DNA of 64,000 nt from Tepidimonas alkaliphilus (GTDB lineage Bacteria > Pseudomonadota > Gammaproteobacteria > Burkholderiales > Burkholderiaceae_C). Position numbers and translations under genes: made by a program. The stretch covers positions 1 through 64,000 of the forward strand of contig NZ_VJNB01000003.1 of assembly GCF_007556595.1 (NCBI RefSeq), read 5' to 3'. This document shows positions 43,155 to 52,569 of this stretch, piece by piece (within the stretch, counting starts at the first letter, position 1; every line of letters begins with the position of its first letter). Below the pieces are notes generated by a model that worked only from the letters and a program-made list of their open reading frames with translations, was not told the DNA's origin and made no database searches.

Positions 43155-43967
43155 ATGACCACCGAAGCCGAACCGATCTTGTTGCATGCGCGCGATGCGC
43201 GCGGCGTGCACACCCTGACGCTCAACAACCCTAAAGCCTTCAATGCGCTCAGCGAAGCGATGCTGCAAGCGCTGTCGGCCAAGCTTGACGAAATCGCCGC
43301 CGACGACGGCGCGCGCGTGCTCGTCATCGCCGCGGCCGGCAAGGCGTTTTGTGCCGGGCACGATTTGAAGGAGATGCGCGCCCATCCGCAACTCGAGTAT
43401 TACCAACAGCTCTTTGCCCGTTGCTCGCGCATGATGCTGCAGATCCAGCGCTTGCCGGTGCCGGTGATCGCGCGCGTGCAGGGGCTGGCCACCGCGGCTG
43501 GCTGCCAGCTGGTGGCGCAGTGCGACCTGGCGGTGGCGGCGCAGGAGGCGCGCTTTGGCGTCAACGGCATCGACGTCGGGCTGTTCTGCGCCACGCCCAG
43601 CGTGCCGCTGGTGCGCAATGTGCCGGCGAAGGTGGCGATGGAGATGCTGCTGACCGGCGAGTTCATCGGCGCCGAGGAGGCGCGCCAGCGCGGGCTGGTC
43701 AACCGCGTGGCGCCGCTGGATGCGCTGGACGCGGAGGTAGAGCGGCTGGTGGGGGCGATCCTGGCCAAGCCGCGCGAGGCGATCGCGCTGGGCAAGGCGG
43801 TGTTCTACCAGCATCGCGAAACCGGCATCGAAGCCGCCTACCAGCTCGCCGGCCAGGCCATGGCTTGCAACATGATGTTGGATGTCGCCCAGGAAGGCGT
43901 GCAGGCGTTTATCGACAAGCGCCCTCCAGCCTGGCGGCAGGCTCCTAGTGCAGGAAGCTCAGGATGA
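43155..43967 (+). CDS. Enoyl-CoA hydratase/isomerase family protein
   Basis: 270 residues with the crotonase fold. It shows VHTLTLNNPKAFNALSEAM, the oxyanion block GKAFCAGHDLKEM and the RVQGLATAAGCQLVAQCDLAVAAQEARFGVNGIDVGLFCATP core. The Glu usually found for hydration (in the GG...LGG/EIA region) is replaced by a CQLVA context, as in the ECHDC3-like subgroup, so hydratase activity is uncertain. A GGAG ribosome site precedes ATG 43155. The stop overlaps the MscS start (ATGA). Confidence 0.88.
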   Translation: MTTEAEPILLHARDARGVHTLTLNNPKAFNALSEAMLQALSAKLDEIAADDGARVLVIAAAGKAFCAGHDLKEMRAHPQLEYYQQLFARCSRMMLQIQRLPVPVIARVQGLATAAGCQLVAQCDLAVAAQEARFGVNGIDVGLFCATPSVPLVRNVPAKVAMEMLLTGEFIGAEEARQRGLVNRVAPLDALDAEVERLVGAILAKPREAIALGKAVFYQHRETGIEAAYQLAGQAMACNMMLDVAQEGVQAFIDKRPPAWRQAPSAGSSG

Positions 43968-45325
43968 GTCGCTCGACTTTGACGATGCCCGCCCCAGCCC
44001 CGATGGATGACTTTGGCGCCTGGCTGCGCTCGTTTGCCCAGCCTGGCGCGTTGCTGGAGCTGGCCGCGCTGGCGTTGTGCGTCGGCGTGGCTTGGTTGAC
44101 CGTGCGCGCGCTGCAGCGCGCCTTCAACCCCGATGCGGAGCGCTCCATTTGGTTTGGCCGCCGCGGCATCGACGGCGTGCTGTTTCCGCTGCTGCTGCTG
44201 TTGCTGGCTTACGGCGCGCGCGCGCTGACGGCGCTGTGGGCGCCGCGCGCGGTCTGGCACGTGGCCATCCCGGCGCTGATGGCGTTGGTGGCCATCCGCA
44301 TTGGCGTTAAGGTGCTGGAGGTGGCGTTCAAGGGCGCGGTCTGGCTGCGGCCGGTGGAGCGCACCGTCTCGTGGCTGGCGTGGTTGGCGGCGGTGGCGTG
44401 GATCACGGGGCTGCTGCCGGTGGTGCTGGCCGAGCTGGATCAGATTTCTTGGAAGCTGGGCGGCACGACGATCTCGGTGCGCACGCTGATCGAGGGGCTG
44501 TTGTCGGCCAGCGCGGTGCTGATCGTGGCGCTGTGGGTGTCGTCGGCCATCGAGGCGCGGCTGCTGCGCGACGCCACCGGCGAGTCGCTGTCGCTGCGCA
44601 AGGCCGCCAGCAACGCCGCGCGCGCGCTGCTGTTGTTCATCGGGCTGATGCTGGCGCTGTCGGCGGTCGGCATCGATCTGACGGCGCTGTCGGTGCTGGG
44701 CGGCGCCATCGGCGTGGGCATTGGCTTCGGCCTGCAGAAGCTGGCGGCCAACTACGTCAGCGGCTTTGTCATTTTGACGGAGCGCAGCGTGCGCATCGGC
44801 GATATGGTGCGGCTGGACACTTTTGAAGGCGTGGTGGCTGACATCAAAGCACGCTACACCGTCATCCGCGCCATCAGCGGGCGCGAGTCGATCGTGCCGA
44901 ACGAGATCCTGATCACGCAGCGGGTGGAAAACCTCTCGCTGTCGGACCCTAAGGTGTGGCAATCCACCGTGGTTGGTGTGGCCTACGACAGCGACGTGGC
45001 GCTGGTGCGCCGGCTGCTGGAGCAGGCCGCGCTGGAGCAGCCGCGCGTACTGCGCGACCCGCCGCCGCTGGCGGCGCTGTCGGCCTTTGGCGCCGACGGG
45101 CTGGAATTTACGCTGGGCTACTGGATCGCCGATCCGGAAAACGGTCAGCTGGGTTTGCGCTCGGCGATCAACCTGCGCATCTTGGAGCTGTTCCGCGAGC
45201 ATGGGGTGGAGATTCCGTACCCGCAGCGCGTGCTGCACGTGCGCGGCGCTGGCATGCCTTCAGCGTCGCCACCGTCCCCGGCGGCGTTGCTGGCTGCCGA
45301 TCGCGGCTCGGCAGCCGCCGCTTGA
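43964..45325 (+). CDS. MscS-family mechanosensitive channel
   Basis: 453 residues: an N-terminal set of about five TM helices, then the MscS pore helix and beta domain. The pore-lining segment reads SVLGGAIGVGIGFGLQKLAANYVSGFVIL (Gly/Ala-rich TM3), followed by ERSVRIGDMVRLDTFEGVVADIKARYTVIRAISGRESIVPNE, the most conserved MscS block. A Pro/Ala/Ser tail closes the protein. It is larger than E. coli MscS (286) because of extra N-terminal helices, like YbdG/YbiO-type members. It opens on membrane tension to release solutes. It overlaps the hydratase gene upstream by four bases. Confidence 0.93.
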   Translation: MSRSTLTMPAPAPMDDFGAWLRSFAQPGALLELAALALCVGVAWLTVRALQRAFNPDAERSIWFGRRGIDGVLFPLLLLLLAYGARALTALWAPRAVWHVAIPALMALVAIRIGVKVLEVAFKGAVWLRPVERTVSWLAWLAAVAWITGLLPVVLAELDQISWKLGGTTISVRTLIEGLLSASAVLIVALWVSSAIEARLLRDATGESLSLRKAASNAARALLLFIGLMLALSAVGIDLTALSVLGGAIGVGIGFGLQKLAANYVSGFVILTERSVRIGDMVRLDTFEGVVADIKARYTVIRAISGRESIVPNEILITQRVENLSLSDPKVWQSTVVGVAYDSDVALVRRLLEQAALEQPRVLRDPPPLAALSAFGADGLEFTLGYWIADPENGQLGLRSAINLRILELFREHGVEIPYPQRVLHVRGAGMPSASPPSPAALLAADRGSAAAA

Positions 45326-45384
45326 CGGTAGGCGGCAGCGGGCTGGCGATGCATCCTGCTGGATCGGATGGCGGGTTCTGGGGC

Positions 45385-45413
45385 TTGTGAGCGGTGCAGG
45401 TCATGCCTATAAT
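45385..45413 (+). promoter_or_regulatory. Upstream etfBA promoter P1
   Basis: TTGTGA (45385-45390), a 17-base spacer and the perfect -10 TATAAT (45408-45413). The predicted start is near 45420, about 5 bases before the first palindrome. Confidence 0.7.
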
Positions 45414-45424
45414 CTTCAAAAAAG

Positions 45425-45438
45425 AACGAACGTTCGTT
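45425..45438. promoter_or_regulatory. Palindromic operator AACGAACGTTCGTT (TetR-type)
   Basis: A 14-bp perfect palindrome (near-perfect over 45422-45441) placed just after the P1 start and abutting the P2 -35. Its form fits TetR-family operators of the kind used by fatty-acid or branched-chain catabolism repressors in betaproteobacteria (FadP or LiuQ are candidates); the regulator itself is not in the window. Confidence 0.6.
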
Positions 45439-45439
45439 T

Positions 45440-45468
45440 TTGTGCAAAGGCTGGCGGGCTTTTACAAT
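45440..45468 (+). promoter_or_regulatory. Downstream etfBA promoter P2
   Basis: TTGTGC (45440-45445), a 17-base spacer and TACAAT (45463-45468). The predicted start is near 45475, immediately before the second palindrome. Confidence 0.55.
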
Positions 45469-45477
45469 GCCAGCTGC

Positions 45478-45501
45478 CTTGACGTTAACGTTAACGTCAA
45501 G
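45478..45501. promoter_or_regulatory. 24-bp perfect palindrome (LiuR-like operator)
   Basis: Built from TTGACGTTAAC and its complement sharing an ACGTTAACGT core, perfect over 24 bases. TTGACG/CGTCAA arms with ACGT steps resemble LiuR (MerR-family) sites known upstream of branched-chain and acyl-CoA catabolic genes, including etfBA, in proteobacteria. It lies 42 bases before the etfB start, just downstream of the P2 start point. Confidence 0.6.
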
Positions 45502-45542
45502 AAGTCCCGAGCCAGTCTCATCGACCTTCAGGAGCAACAGGC

Positions 45543-46292
45543 ATGAAGATTCTCGTCCCGGTCAAGCGGGTGGTGGACTACAACGTCAAGGTGCGCGTCA
45601 AGGCCGACGGCAGTGGCATGGACATCGCCAACGTCAAGATGAGCATGAACCCGTTCGACGAGATCGCGGTGGAGGAAGCCGTGCGCCTGAAGGAAAAGGG
45701 CGTGGCCAGCGAGATCGTGGCGGTGTCGTGCGGCGTGACGCAGTGCCAGGAGACGCTGCGCACCGCCATGGCCATCGGCGCCGACCGCGCCATCTTGGTG
45801 GAGACCGACGCCGAGCTGCAGCCGCTGGCGGTGGCCAAGCTGCTCAAGGCCCTGGTGGAGCGCGAGCAGCCGCAGCTCGTGATCCTGGGCAAGCAGGCGA
45901 TCGACGACGACGCCAACCAGACCGGCCAGATGCTGGCGGCGCTGCTGGACTGGCCGCAGGCCACGTTCGCCTCCAAGGTCGAAGTCAAGGGCGAGGAGGT
46001 CGAGGTCACGCGCGAGGTCGATGGCGGCCTGCAGACGCTGGCGCTGAAGCTGCCGGCCATCGTCACCACCGACCTGCGGCTCAACGAGCCGCGCTACGTG
46101 ACGCTGCCCAACATCATGAAGGCGAAGAAAAAGCCGCTGGACACCGTCAAGCCCGCCGACCTCGGCGTGGACGTGACGCCGCGGCTGGAGACGCTGAAGG
46201 TGGCCGAGCCGCCGAAACGGCAGGCCGGCATCAAGGTGCCGGACGTGGCCACGCTGGTGGACAAGCTGCGCCACGAAGCCAAGGTCATCTGA
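45543..46292 (+). CDS. etfB: Electron transfer flavoprotein beta subunit
   Basis: 249 residues, standard length. EtfB binds AMP and forms with EtfA the FAD-containing carrier from acyl-CoA dehydrogenases to ETF-ubiquinone oxidoreductase. Conserved blocks are [32 protein letters not shown], the [23 protein letters not shown] loop (recognition/AMP region) and the [14 protein letters not shown]-terminal segment. AGGAGC sits upstream of ATG 45543. The leader carries two promoters and two palindromes. etfA follows after 31 bases. Confidence 0.97.
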   Translation: MKILVPVKRVVDYNVKVRVKADGSGMDIANVKMSMNPFDEIAVEEAVRLKEKGVASEIVAVSCGVTQCQETLRTAMAIGADRAILVETDAELQPLAVAKLLKALVEREQPQLVILGKQAIDDDANQTGQMLAALLDWPQATFASKVEVKGEEVEVTREVDGGLQTLALKLPAIVTTDLRLNEPRYVTLPNIMKAKKKPLDTVKPADLGVDVTPRLETLKVAEPPKRQAGIKVPDVATLVDKLRHEAKVI

Positions 46293-46323
46293 GACAGGCA
46301 CCCCAGAATAAAGGACGCACGCC

Positions 46324-47268
46324 ATGACCATCCTCGTGATTGCCGAACACGACCACGCCACCCTCAAGGGGGCTACCCTCCACACCATCGGCGCGGCGCT
46401 GAAGCTGCAGGCCGCCGGCGCGGGCGACATCCATGTGCTGGTGGCCGGCCACGAGGCCGCCGGCGCTGCGCAGGCCGCCGCGCAGGTGGCCGGCGTGGCC
46501 AAAGTGCTGCACGCCGACGGGCCGGCGCACGCGCACGCGCTGGCGGAAAACCTCGCCGCGCAGGTGCTGGCGCTGGCTGGCGGCTACAGCCACATCCTCT
46601 TTCCCGCCACCGCCGCCGGGCGCAACGTGGCGCCGCGCGTGGCGGCCAAGCTGGACGTTGCGCAGCTGAGCGACATCACCGCGGTGATCGATGCGCACAC
46701 CTTCGAGCGGCCGATCTACGCCGGCAACGCGATTGCCACCGTGCGCAGCCGCGACGCGCAGCACGTCATCACCGTGCGCACGACTGCCTTCGACGCCGCG
46801 CCGGCGCAGGGGGGCCATGCCGCAGTGGAAAGCATCCCGGCGGTGGCCGACGGCGGCAAGAGCCGCTTCGTCGGCGAGGAGCTGGCCAAGAGCGACCGGC
46901 CGGAGCTCACCGCGGCGCGCGTGGTGGTCTCGGGCGGCCGGGCGCTGGGCAGCGCGGAGAAGTTCAACGAGCTCATCACGCCGCTGGCGGACAAGCTGGG
47001 CGCCGCCATCGGCGCCAGCCGCGCCGCGGTGGACGCCGGCTACGCCCCCAACGACTGGCAGGTCGGCCAGACCGGCAAGATCGTCGCGCCGGAGCTCTAC
47101 GTGGCGGTGGGCATCAGCGGCGCGATCCAGCACCTGGCCGGCATGAAGGATTCCAAAGTCATCGTGGCGATCAACAAGGATCCGGAGGCGCCGATCTTCA
47201 GCGTGGCCGACTACGGGCTGGAGGCCGACCTGTTCCAGGCCGTGCCGCAGCTGACCCAGGCGCTGTGA
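46324..47268 (+). CDS. etfA: Electron transfer flavoprotein alpha subunit
   Basis: 314 residues. The C-terminal FAD domain is complete: [59 protein letters not shown] and [26 protein letters not shown]. The N-terminal lobe pairs with EtfB. Electrons from the acyl-CoA dehydrogenase encoded next would enter here. A strong terminator follows 20 bases after the stop, so the downstream dehydrogenase gene is read by read-through or from its own promoter. Confidence 0.97.
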   Translation: MTILVIAEHDHATLKGATLHTIGAALKLQAAGAGDIHVLVAGHEAAGAAQAAAQVAGVAKVLHADGPAHAHALAENLAAQVLALAGGYSHILFPATAAGRNVAPRVAAKLDVAQLSDITAVIDAHTFERPIYAGNAIATVRSRDAQHVITVRTTAFDAAPAQGGHAAVESIPAVADGGKSRFVGEELAKSDRPELTAARVVVSGGRALGSAEKFNELITPLADKLGAAIGASRAAVDAGYAPNDWQVGQTGKIVAPELYVAVGISGAIQHLAGMKDSKVIVAINKDPEAPIFSVADYGLEADLFQAVPQLTQAL

Positions 47269-47288
47269 CGCCGCGGGCGCAAACACCA

Positions 47289-47315
47289 GGGCATCCGGCG
47301 GATGCCCTCTTTTTT
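47289..47315 (+). terminator. Rho-independent terminator after etfBA
   Basis: GGGCATCC (47289-47296) pairs with GGATGCCC (47300-47307) around GGC, followed by TCTTTTTT (47308-47315). It lies between etfA and the acyl-CoA dehydrogenase gene. Confidence 0.88.
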
Positions 47316-47336
47316 GCCGCAACGAGGAGACCGACG

Positions 47337-49127
47337 ATGAGCTTCAAGGCGCCCGTCAAGGACATGCTGTTCGCGCTGCAGCACCTGGCCCGGCTGGAGG
47401 AGATCAACCGCATCCCCGGCTTCGAGGACGTCAACCTCGAGACCGCGCAGGCGGTGCTGCAGGAGTGCGCGCGCTTGAACGAGGAAGTGATCGCGCCGCT
47501 GAACTGGGAGGGGGACAAGAACCCCTCCTGGTGGCAGGACGGGCAGGTGTTCACGACGCCGGGCTTCAAGGAGGCGTTCCGCCAGTACGCCGAGGGCGGC
47601 TGGCAGGGCCTGCAGCACCCGGCCGAGTTCGGCGGCCAGGGGCTGCCGAAGGTCATCGGCGCCATGTGCACCGAGATCCTCAACGCCGCCAACCTGAGCT
47701 TCGCCCTGTGCCCGCTGCTGACCGACGGCGCCATCGAGGCGCTGCTGACCGCCGGCAGCGACGCGCAGAAGGCCACCTACATCCCGCCGATGATCGAGGG
47801 GCGCTGGACCGGCACGATGAACCTGACCGAGCCGCAGGCCGGCAGCGACCTGTCGCTGGTGCGCGCGCGCGCCGAGCCGCAGCCGGACGGCACCTACCGG
47901 ATCTTCGGCACCAAGATCTTTATCACCTACGGCGAGCACGACATGGCCGACAACATCGTGCACCTGGTGCTGGCCCGCGTACCCGGCGCGCCGCAGGGCG
48001 TCAAGGGCATCAGCCTGTTCATCGTGCCGAAGTTTCTCGTCAATCCGGACGGCACGCTGGGTGCGCGCAACGACGTGCACTGCGTCAGCATCGAGCACAA
48101 GCTCGGCATCAAGGCCAGCCCCACCTGCGTGCTGCAGTACGGCGACCACGGCGGCGCCGTCGGCTATCTGGTCGGCGAGGAAAACCGTGGCCTCGAGTAC
48201 ATGTTTATCATGATGAACGCAGCGCGCTACGCGGTGGGCCTGCAGGGCATCGCGCTGTCGGAGCGCGCCTACCAGAAGGCGGTGCAGTACGCGCGCGAGC
48301 GCATCCAGAGCCGCCCGGTGGACGGCAGCGTGGCCGGCGCCGCGCCGATCATCCACCACCCGGACGTGCGCCGCATGCTGATGACGATGCGCGCGCTGAC
48401 CGAAGGCTGCCGCGCCATGGCCGCGGTGGCCGCCGCCGCCTACGACGCCGCCCACCACCACCCGGATGCGGCCGTGCGGCGGCAGAACCAGGCCTTCTAC
48501 GAATTCATGGTGCCGCTGGTCAAGGGCTACAGCACGGAGATCAGCCACGAGGTCACCAGCCTGGGCGTGCAGGTGCACGGCGGCATGGGCTTCATCGAGG
48601 AGACCGGCGCCGCCCAGCACTACCGCGACGCCAAGATCCTGACGATCTACGAGGGCACGACGGCCATCCAGGCCAACGACCTGGTCGGGCGCAAGACGGC
48701 GCGCGACGGCGGCGCGGTGGCGCTGGCGGTGGCCGCGCAGGTGGCCGCCACCGAGCAGGCGCTGGCCGAAAGCGGCTCCGAGGCGGCGCAGGCGGTGCGC
48801 GTGCGGCTGCAGGCCGCCCGCGCCGCGTACGAGGAGGTGGTGCGCTTCATCGCCGCGCAGGCCAAGGCCGATCCGGTGGCGGCCTACGCCGGCAGCGTGC
48901 CGTACCTGATGCTGGCCGGCAACCTGATGGCCGGCTGGCAGATGGCGCGCGCGCTGCTGGCCGCGGAGCAGGAACTGGCCGCCGGGCGCGACGCCGACTT
49001 CATGCGCGCCAAGATCGCCACCGCGCGCTTCTACGCCGAGCACATCCTGCCGCGCGCGCTGGCGCAGCGCGACGCCATCGTGCACGGGGCCGGCTCGCTC
49101 AAGGCCATGGCGCTGGAGGCGTTCTGA
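47337..49127 (+). CDS. Acyl-CoA dehydrogenase (long form with C-terminal domain, DmdC/FadE-like)
   Basis: 596 residues, the long acyl-CoA dehydrogenase form with an extra C-terminal helical domain. The FAD/substrate region shows GTMNLTEPQAGSDLSLVR and YRIFGTKIFITYGEHD; the catalytic base Glu439 is in TIYEGTTAIQANDLVGRK; LGVQVHGGMGFIEET is the C-terminal FAD motif. It removes electrons from acyl-CoA esters and passes them to ETF, encoded directly upstream. The subgroup includes 3-methylmercaptopropionyl-CoA dehydrogenases, so chain-length or substrate specificity is open. GAGGAGA precedes ATG 47337. The stop overlaps the next ATG (TGATG). Confidence 0.94.
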   Translation: MSFKAPVKDMLFALQHLARLEEINRIPGFEDVNLETAQAVLQECARLNEEVIAPLNWEGDKNPSWWQDGQVFTTPGFKEAFRQYAEGGWQGLQHPAEFGGQGLPKVIGAMCTEILNAANLSFALCPLLTDGAIEALLTAGSDAQKATYIPPMIEGRWTGTMNLTEPQAGSDLSLVRARAEPQPDGTYRIFGTKIFITYGEHDMADNIVHLVLARVPGAPQGVKGISLFIVPKFLVNPDGTLGARNDVHCVSIEHKLGIKASPTCVLQYGDHGGAVGYLVGEENRGLEYMFIMMNAARYAVGLQGIALSERAYQKAVQYARERIQSRPVDGSVAGAAPIIHHPDVRRMLMTMRALTEGCRAMAAVAAAAYDAAHHHPDAAVRRQNQAFYEFMVPLVKGYSTEISHEVTSLGVQVHGGMGFIEETGAAQHYRDAKILTIYEGTTAIQANDLVGRKTARDGGAVALAVAAQVAATEQALAESGSEAAQAVRVRLQAARAAYEEVVRFIAAQAKADPVAAYAGSVPYLMLAGNLMAGWQMARALLAAEQELAAGRDADFMRAKIATARFYAEHILPRALAQRDAIVHGAGSLKAMALEAF

Positions 49128-50089
49128 TGCCCCGCATCCCCGCCGTCCTGCAACGGCTGGCGCTGCCGGTGATCGGCTCGCCGCTGTTCATCATCAGCAA
49201 CCCCAGGCTCGTCATCGAGCAGTGCAAGGCCGGCATCGTCGGCTCGATGCCGGCGCTCAACGCCCGTCCGGCCTCGCAGCTGGACGAGTGGCTGGCCGAG
49301 ATCACCGAGACGCTGGCGGCTCACAATGCCGCGCACCCGGATCGGCCCGCCGCGCCGTTTGCGATCAACCAGATCGTGCACAAGAGCAACGACCGGCTCG
49401 AGCACGACATGGCGCTGTGCGAAAAATACAAGGTACCGATCGTCATCACGAGCCTGGGCGCGCGCGAGGACGTCAACCAGGCCGTGCACCGCTGGGGCGG
49501 CGTGGTGCTGCACGACGTCATCAACGACACCTTCGCGCACAAGGCGATCGACAAGGGCGCCGACGGCCTGATCGCCGTGGCCGCGGGCGCGGGCGGGCAT
49601 GCCGGCACCAAGAGTCCGTTCGCGCTGATCCAGGAGATCCGGCGCTGGTTCGACGGGCCGCTGGCGCTGTCGGGCTCGATCGCCACCGGCGGCGCGATCC
49701 TGGCGGCGCAGGCGATGGGCGCGGACTTCGCCTACATCGGCTCGCTGTTCATCGCCACCGACGAGGCGCGCGCCAGCGACGCCTACAAGCAGTGCATCGT
49801 CGAGTGCACGTCCGACGACATCGTCTACACCAACCTGTTCACCGGCGTGCACGGCAACTACCTCAAGCCCTCGATCCGCGCCGCCGGGCTCGATCCGGAT
49901 CACCTGCCGGAAAGCGACCCGAGCAAGATGAACTTCGCCTCCACGGGTGCCAAGGCGTGGAAGGACATCTGGGGCTGCGGGCAGGGCATTGCGGTGGTGG
50001 ACGCCGTGCGGCCGGCGGCGCAGGTGATCGAGCGCCTGAAGCGGGAGTACGCCGAGGCGCGCGCGCGGCTGTGCGGCGTGGTCGGCTGA
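49127..50089 (+). CDS. Nitronate monooxygenase / 2-nitropropane dioxygenase family protein
   Basis: 320 residues, an FMN TIM-barrel of the NMO family. Conserved parts are LPVIGSPLFIISNPRLVIEQCKAGIVGSMPALN at the N-terminus, VITSLGAREDV, IAVAAGAGGHAGTKSPFALI (with the His near the flavin) and LSGSIATGGAILAAQAMGADFAYIGSLFIAT at the phosphate-binding end. Class members oxidise alkyl nitronates or, in related enzymes, act as enoyl reductases. Translation is coupled to the acyl-CoA dehydrogenase (one-base overlap), suggesting a role in the same acyl-CoA degradation pathway rather than nitronate detoxification alone. Confidence 0.9.
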   Translation: MPRIPAVLQRLALPVIGSPLFIISNPRLVIEQCKAGIVGSMPALNARPASQLDEWLAEITETLAAHNAAHPDRPAAPFAINQIVHKSNDRLEHDMALCEKYKVPIVITSLGAREDVNQAVHRWGGVVLHDVINDTFAHKAIDKGADGLIAVAAGAGGHAGTKSPFALIQEIRRWFDGPLALSGSIATGGAILAAQAMGADFAYIGSLFIATDEARASDAYKQCIVECTSDDIVYTNLFTGVHGNYLKPSIRAAGLDPDHLPESDPSKMNFASTGAKAWKDIWGCGQGIAVVDAVRPAAQVIERLKREYAEARARLCGVVG

Positions 50090-50105
50090 GCCACGGCGCG
50101 GCGCC

Positions 50106-51245
50106 TCAGGCTGCGGCGGCGTCGTCCGCGGCCGGCCACGCGGACGGTGCGGGCGGGGTGCTGCCGGGCGGCCCCCAAGCGGCCTCCACGACGGCCAGCG
50201 TGCGCCGCAGCACGTCGGCCGCGTCGGCTGGCAGCGCGTGGCGCGCCGGCATGGAGCGCAGCCATGTCAGCTGCCGCTTGGCCAGCTGGCGCGTGGCGGC
50301 GGCGGCGCGCTCGTGCAGCCGCGCCTGCTCGTCGGCGGTGAGCGCGTCGCGGCCGGCCGCGGCGGCCTCCTCCAGCGCCTCCCACGCCTGGCGGTAGCCG
50401 ACGCAGCGCAGCGCCGGCAGCTGCAGGCCGAGGTCGCCGCGGGCGCGCAGGGCACGCACCTCGTCCAGCAGCCCGTCGCGCCACATCGCCTGCAGGCGTG
50501 CGTCGATGCGCGCGCGCAGCCAGCCGCGGTCAGCCGGCTCCAGGCTCAGCAACCAACCGGGCCAGGAGCCGATGCGCAGCGTGTCCTGAGGCAACGCCGA
50601 TTCGTCGGCGACCGGACGGATCGCCACCGTTTCCCCGCTGACATCGTCAGCCCTGGCAGCGGCCCCCGGGGCACGCCGCCAGCGGCGCTGCAGCGCCGAC
50701 AATGGTTGGCCAGTGGCGCGCCAGACCTCCAGCGCGCGGCCGATGCGCTGCGCGTCGTGCGGCGCCAGCCGCGCGGCGGTGACGGGATCGACGCGTGCCA
50801 GCTCGGCGTGCAGCGCGGGCCAGCCGCGCGCGCGCGCCTCGGCCTCGATGGCCGCGCGCAGCGCCGGCTGCGCCGGCGGCAGCTCGTCCAAACCGTCCAA
50901 CAGGGCTTTGAAATACAGCATCGTGCCGCCGACCAGCAGCGGCCAGCGCCCGCGCGCCCGGATCGCCGGCAGCAGCGCCCGCGCGTCGCGCACGAACTCA
51001 GCCGCACTGTACGGCTCGCGCGGGTCGCGGATGTCGATCAGGTGGTGCGGCACGCGCGCGCGCTCGGCGGCGTCGGGCTTGGCGGTGCCGACGTCCATGC
51101 CGCGGTAGACCAGCGCCGAGTCGACGCTGACGATCTCCACCGGCCAGCGACCGGCGATGGCCAGCGCCAGCGCCGTCTTGCCGCTGGCGGTGGGGCCGGC
51201 CAGCGCCAGCCACGCGCACGGCGGGGTCTCGGGGGCGGCGGTCAT
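50106..51245 (-). CDS. miaA: tRNA dimethylallyltransferase
   Basis: 379 residues, longer than E. coli MiaA (316) mainly through an Ala/Pro-rich C-terminal tail and an insert after [10 protein letters not shown]. The P-loop GPTASGKT (17-24), [44 protein letters not shown] and CVGYRQAWE are family motifs. MiaA adds dimethylallyl to A37 of tRNAs reading UNN codons. ATG 51245 overlaps the stop of the MFS gene upstream (ATGA). In many gamma-proteobacteria miaA follows mutL directly; here an exporter gene is between them and no hfq follows. Confidence 0.95.
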   Translation of the reverse strand: MTAAPETPPCAWLALAGPTASGKTALALAIAGRWPVEIVSVDSALVYRGMDVGTAKPDAAERARVPHHLIDIRDPREPYSAAEFVRDARALLPAIRARGRWPLLVGGTMLYFKALLDGLDELPPAQPALRAAIEAEARARGWPALHAELARVDPVTAARLAPHDAQRIGRALEVWRATGQPLSALQRRWRRAPGAAARADDVSGETVAIRPVADESALPQDTLRIGSWPGWLLSLEPADRGWLRARIDARLQAMWRDGLLDEVRALRARGDLGLQLPALRCVGYRQAWEALEEAAAAGRDALTADEQARLHERAAAATRQLAKRQLTWLRSMPARHALPADAADVLRRTLAVVEAAWGPPGSTPPAPSAWPAADDAAAA

Positions 51246-52504
51246 GCGGCGCGATGATCGGGCTGGCCGTGAGGCGGGTTGCGCACCTCGCCGTGACGCT
51301 GCACCAGCGTCCAGGCCACCAGCGCGATCAGGGCGCCCCAGAACCACAGGCCGTTGGTGAGGGGATAGACGCCGGTGTCGGCCCCGGGTGACATGCGCTG
51401 GCCGAGCCACAGCCCCATCAGAAAAGCCGTCACCATCATGATGAAGCCGGCCAGCGCCGAGGCCGCGCCAGCCGCCTGCGGAAACGGCGAGACGGCGCCG
51501 CTCTGGCCGCAGGGCTGGTGCACGCCGTGGGCCAGGATGAACAGGTAGAACGGCCCCATGATCGCCCAGGTGGTGTGCAGCCCGGCCAGCGCCAGCACCC
51601 CGGCCAGCGTGCCGCCGCCAAGCGACAGCCCGGCCGCCCACGCGACGGTGCGCCGCAAGCCGACGCGAGGGATCAGCCAGCGGCATAGAAACGTGCCCGC
51701 GATATAGACCGCCGACATCGACAGCATCAGCAAGCCATAGCCGGTTTTGCTGTGGCCCAGCACGTTGATGAACACGAACGACGAGGTGGCCAGGAACGTG
51801 AACAGACCTCCATAGGTGGCCGATGCCAGCAGCGCCCATGCCCAAAACGTCGGATGGCGCACGATACGCCCCCAGATGCGCAGCATTTCGGCGGGTTGCA
51901 GCGCGCGCGGGTTGCGGGCTGGCAGCGTCTCGCGAAAGCGCCACGCCACCAGCGCCAGCGCCGCCGCGCCGAACACCGCCAGCGCCGCCAGCGCCGCGCG
52001 CCAGCCCGCGTGCTCGGTCAGCCAGCCGCCCAGCGGCCCGCTGAGGCACGCGAACAGCCCGAGGCCGCTCAGCCCCTTGGACATCATGCGCGCGCCTTCC
52101 ACCGGAGGGTAGAGGTCGCGCACGATGGCGCGCGCGCCCATCACCGCCGCGCCCATCGCCGCCCCCTGCACGATGCGCCAGACGATCAGCTGCTCGACGC
52201 TGCCGGCCAGGGCGCTGCCGACCGAGGCCAGCGTGTAGGCCCCCAGTCCGGCCAGCAACACCGGGCGGCGGCCCAAGCGGTCCGACACCGGGCCCCAGAC
52301 CAGCTGCGCGGCGCCAAACGCCAACAGCAGCGCCGACAGCGTGGCCTGCACCTTGGCCATCGGCGCGTCGAATGCCGCCGTGATGGAAGGCAGCGCCGGC
52401 AGATACAAATCCGTGGCCAACGGCTGCACGCCCAGCAGCAACGACAGCAGCACCACCACCCAGCCTGGGGTCATCGGCGTGCGGGTCGGTTGCGTGACAG
52501 CCAT
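51242..52504 (-). CDS. MFS exporter, Bcr/CflA drug-resistance family
   Basis: 420 residues with 12 predicted TM helices. It shows the DHA1 (Bcr/CflA) N-terminal motif [13 protein letters not shown], the loop 2-3 motif [17 protein letters not shown] and the motif C-like region [26 protein letters not shown]. Members expel bicyclomycin, chloramphenicol, sulfonamides or sulfur compounds by proton antiport; substrate unknown. It is placed between mutL and miaA, overlapping miaA by four bases, so it is probably co-transcribed with the DNA repair and tRNA genes. Confidence 0.93.
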   Translation of the reverse strand: MAVTQPTRTPMTPGWVVVLLSLLLGVQPLATDLYLPALPSITAAFDAPMAKVQATLSALLLAFGAAQLVWGPVSDRLGRRPVLLAGLGAYTLASVGSALAGSVEQLIVWRIVQGAAMGAAVMGARAIVRDLYPPVEGARMMSKGLSGLGLFACLSGPLGGWLTEHAGWRAALAALAVFGAAALALVAWRFRETLPARNPRALQPAEMLRIWGRIVRHPTFWAWALLASATYGGLFTFLATSSFVFINVLGHSKTGYGLLMLSMSAVYIAGTFLCRWLIPRVGLRRTVAWAAGLSLGGGTLAGVLALAGLHTTWAIMGPFYLFILAHGVHQPCGQSGAVSPFPQAAGAASALAGFIMMVTAFLMGLWLGQRMSPGADTGVYPLTNGLWFWGALIALVAWTLVQRHGEVRNPPHGQPDHRAA

Positions 52505-52569
52505 GGCGTCGGATGCTACCAAAGGCCAGCGGCGCGGCCTGTCGCGCGGGGCGTCGTTGCGTGCCGCCG

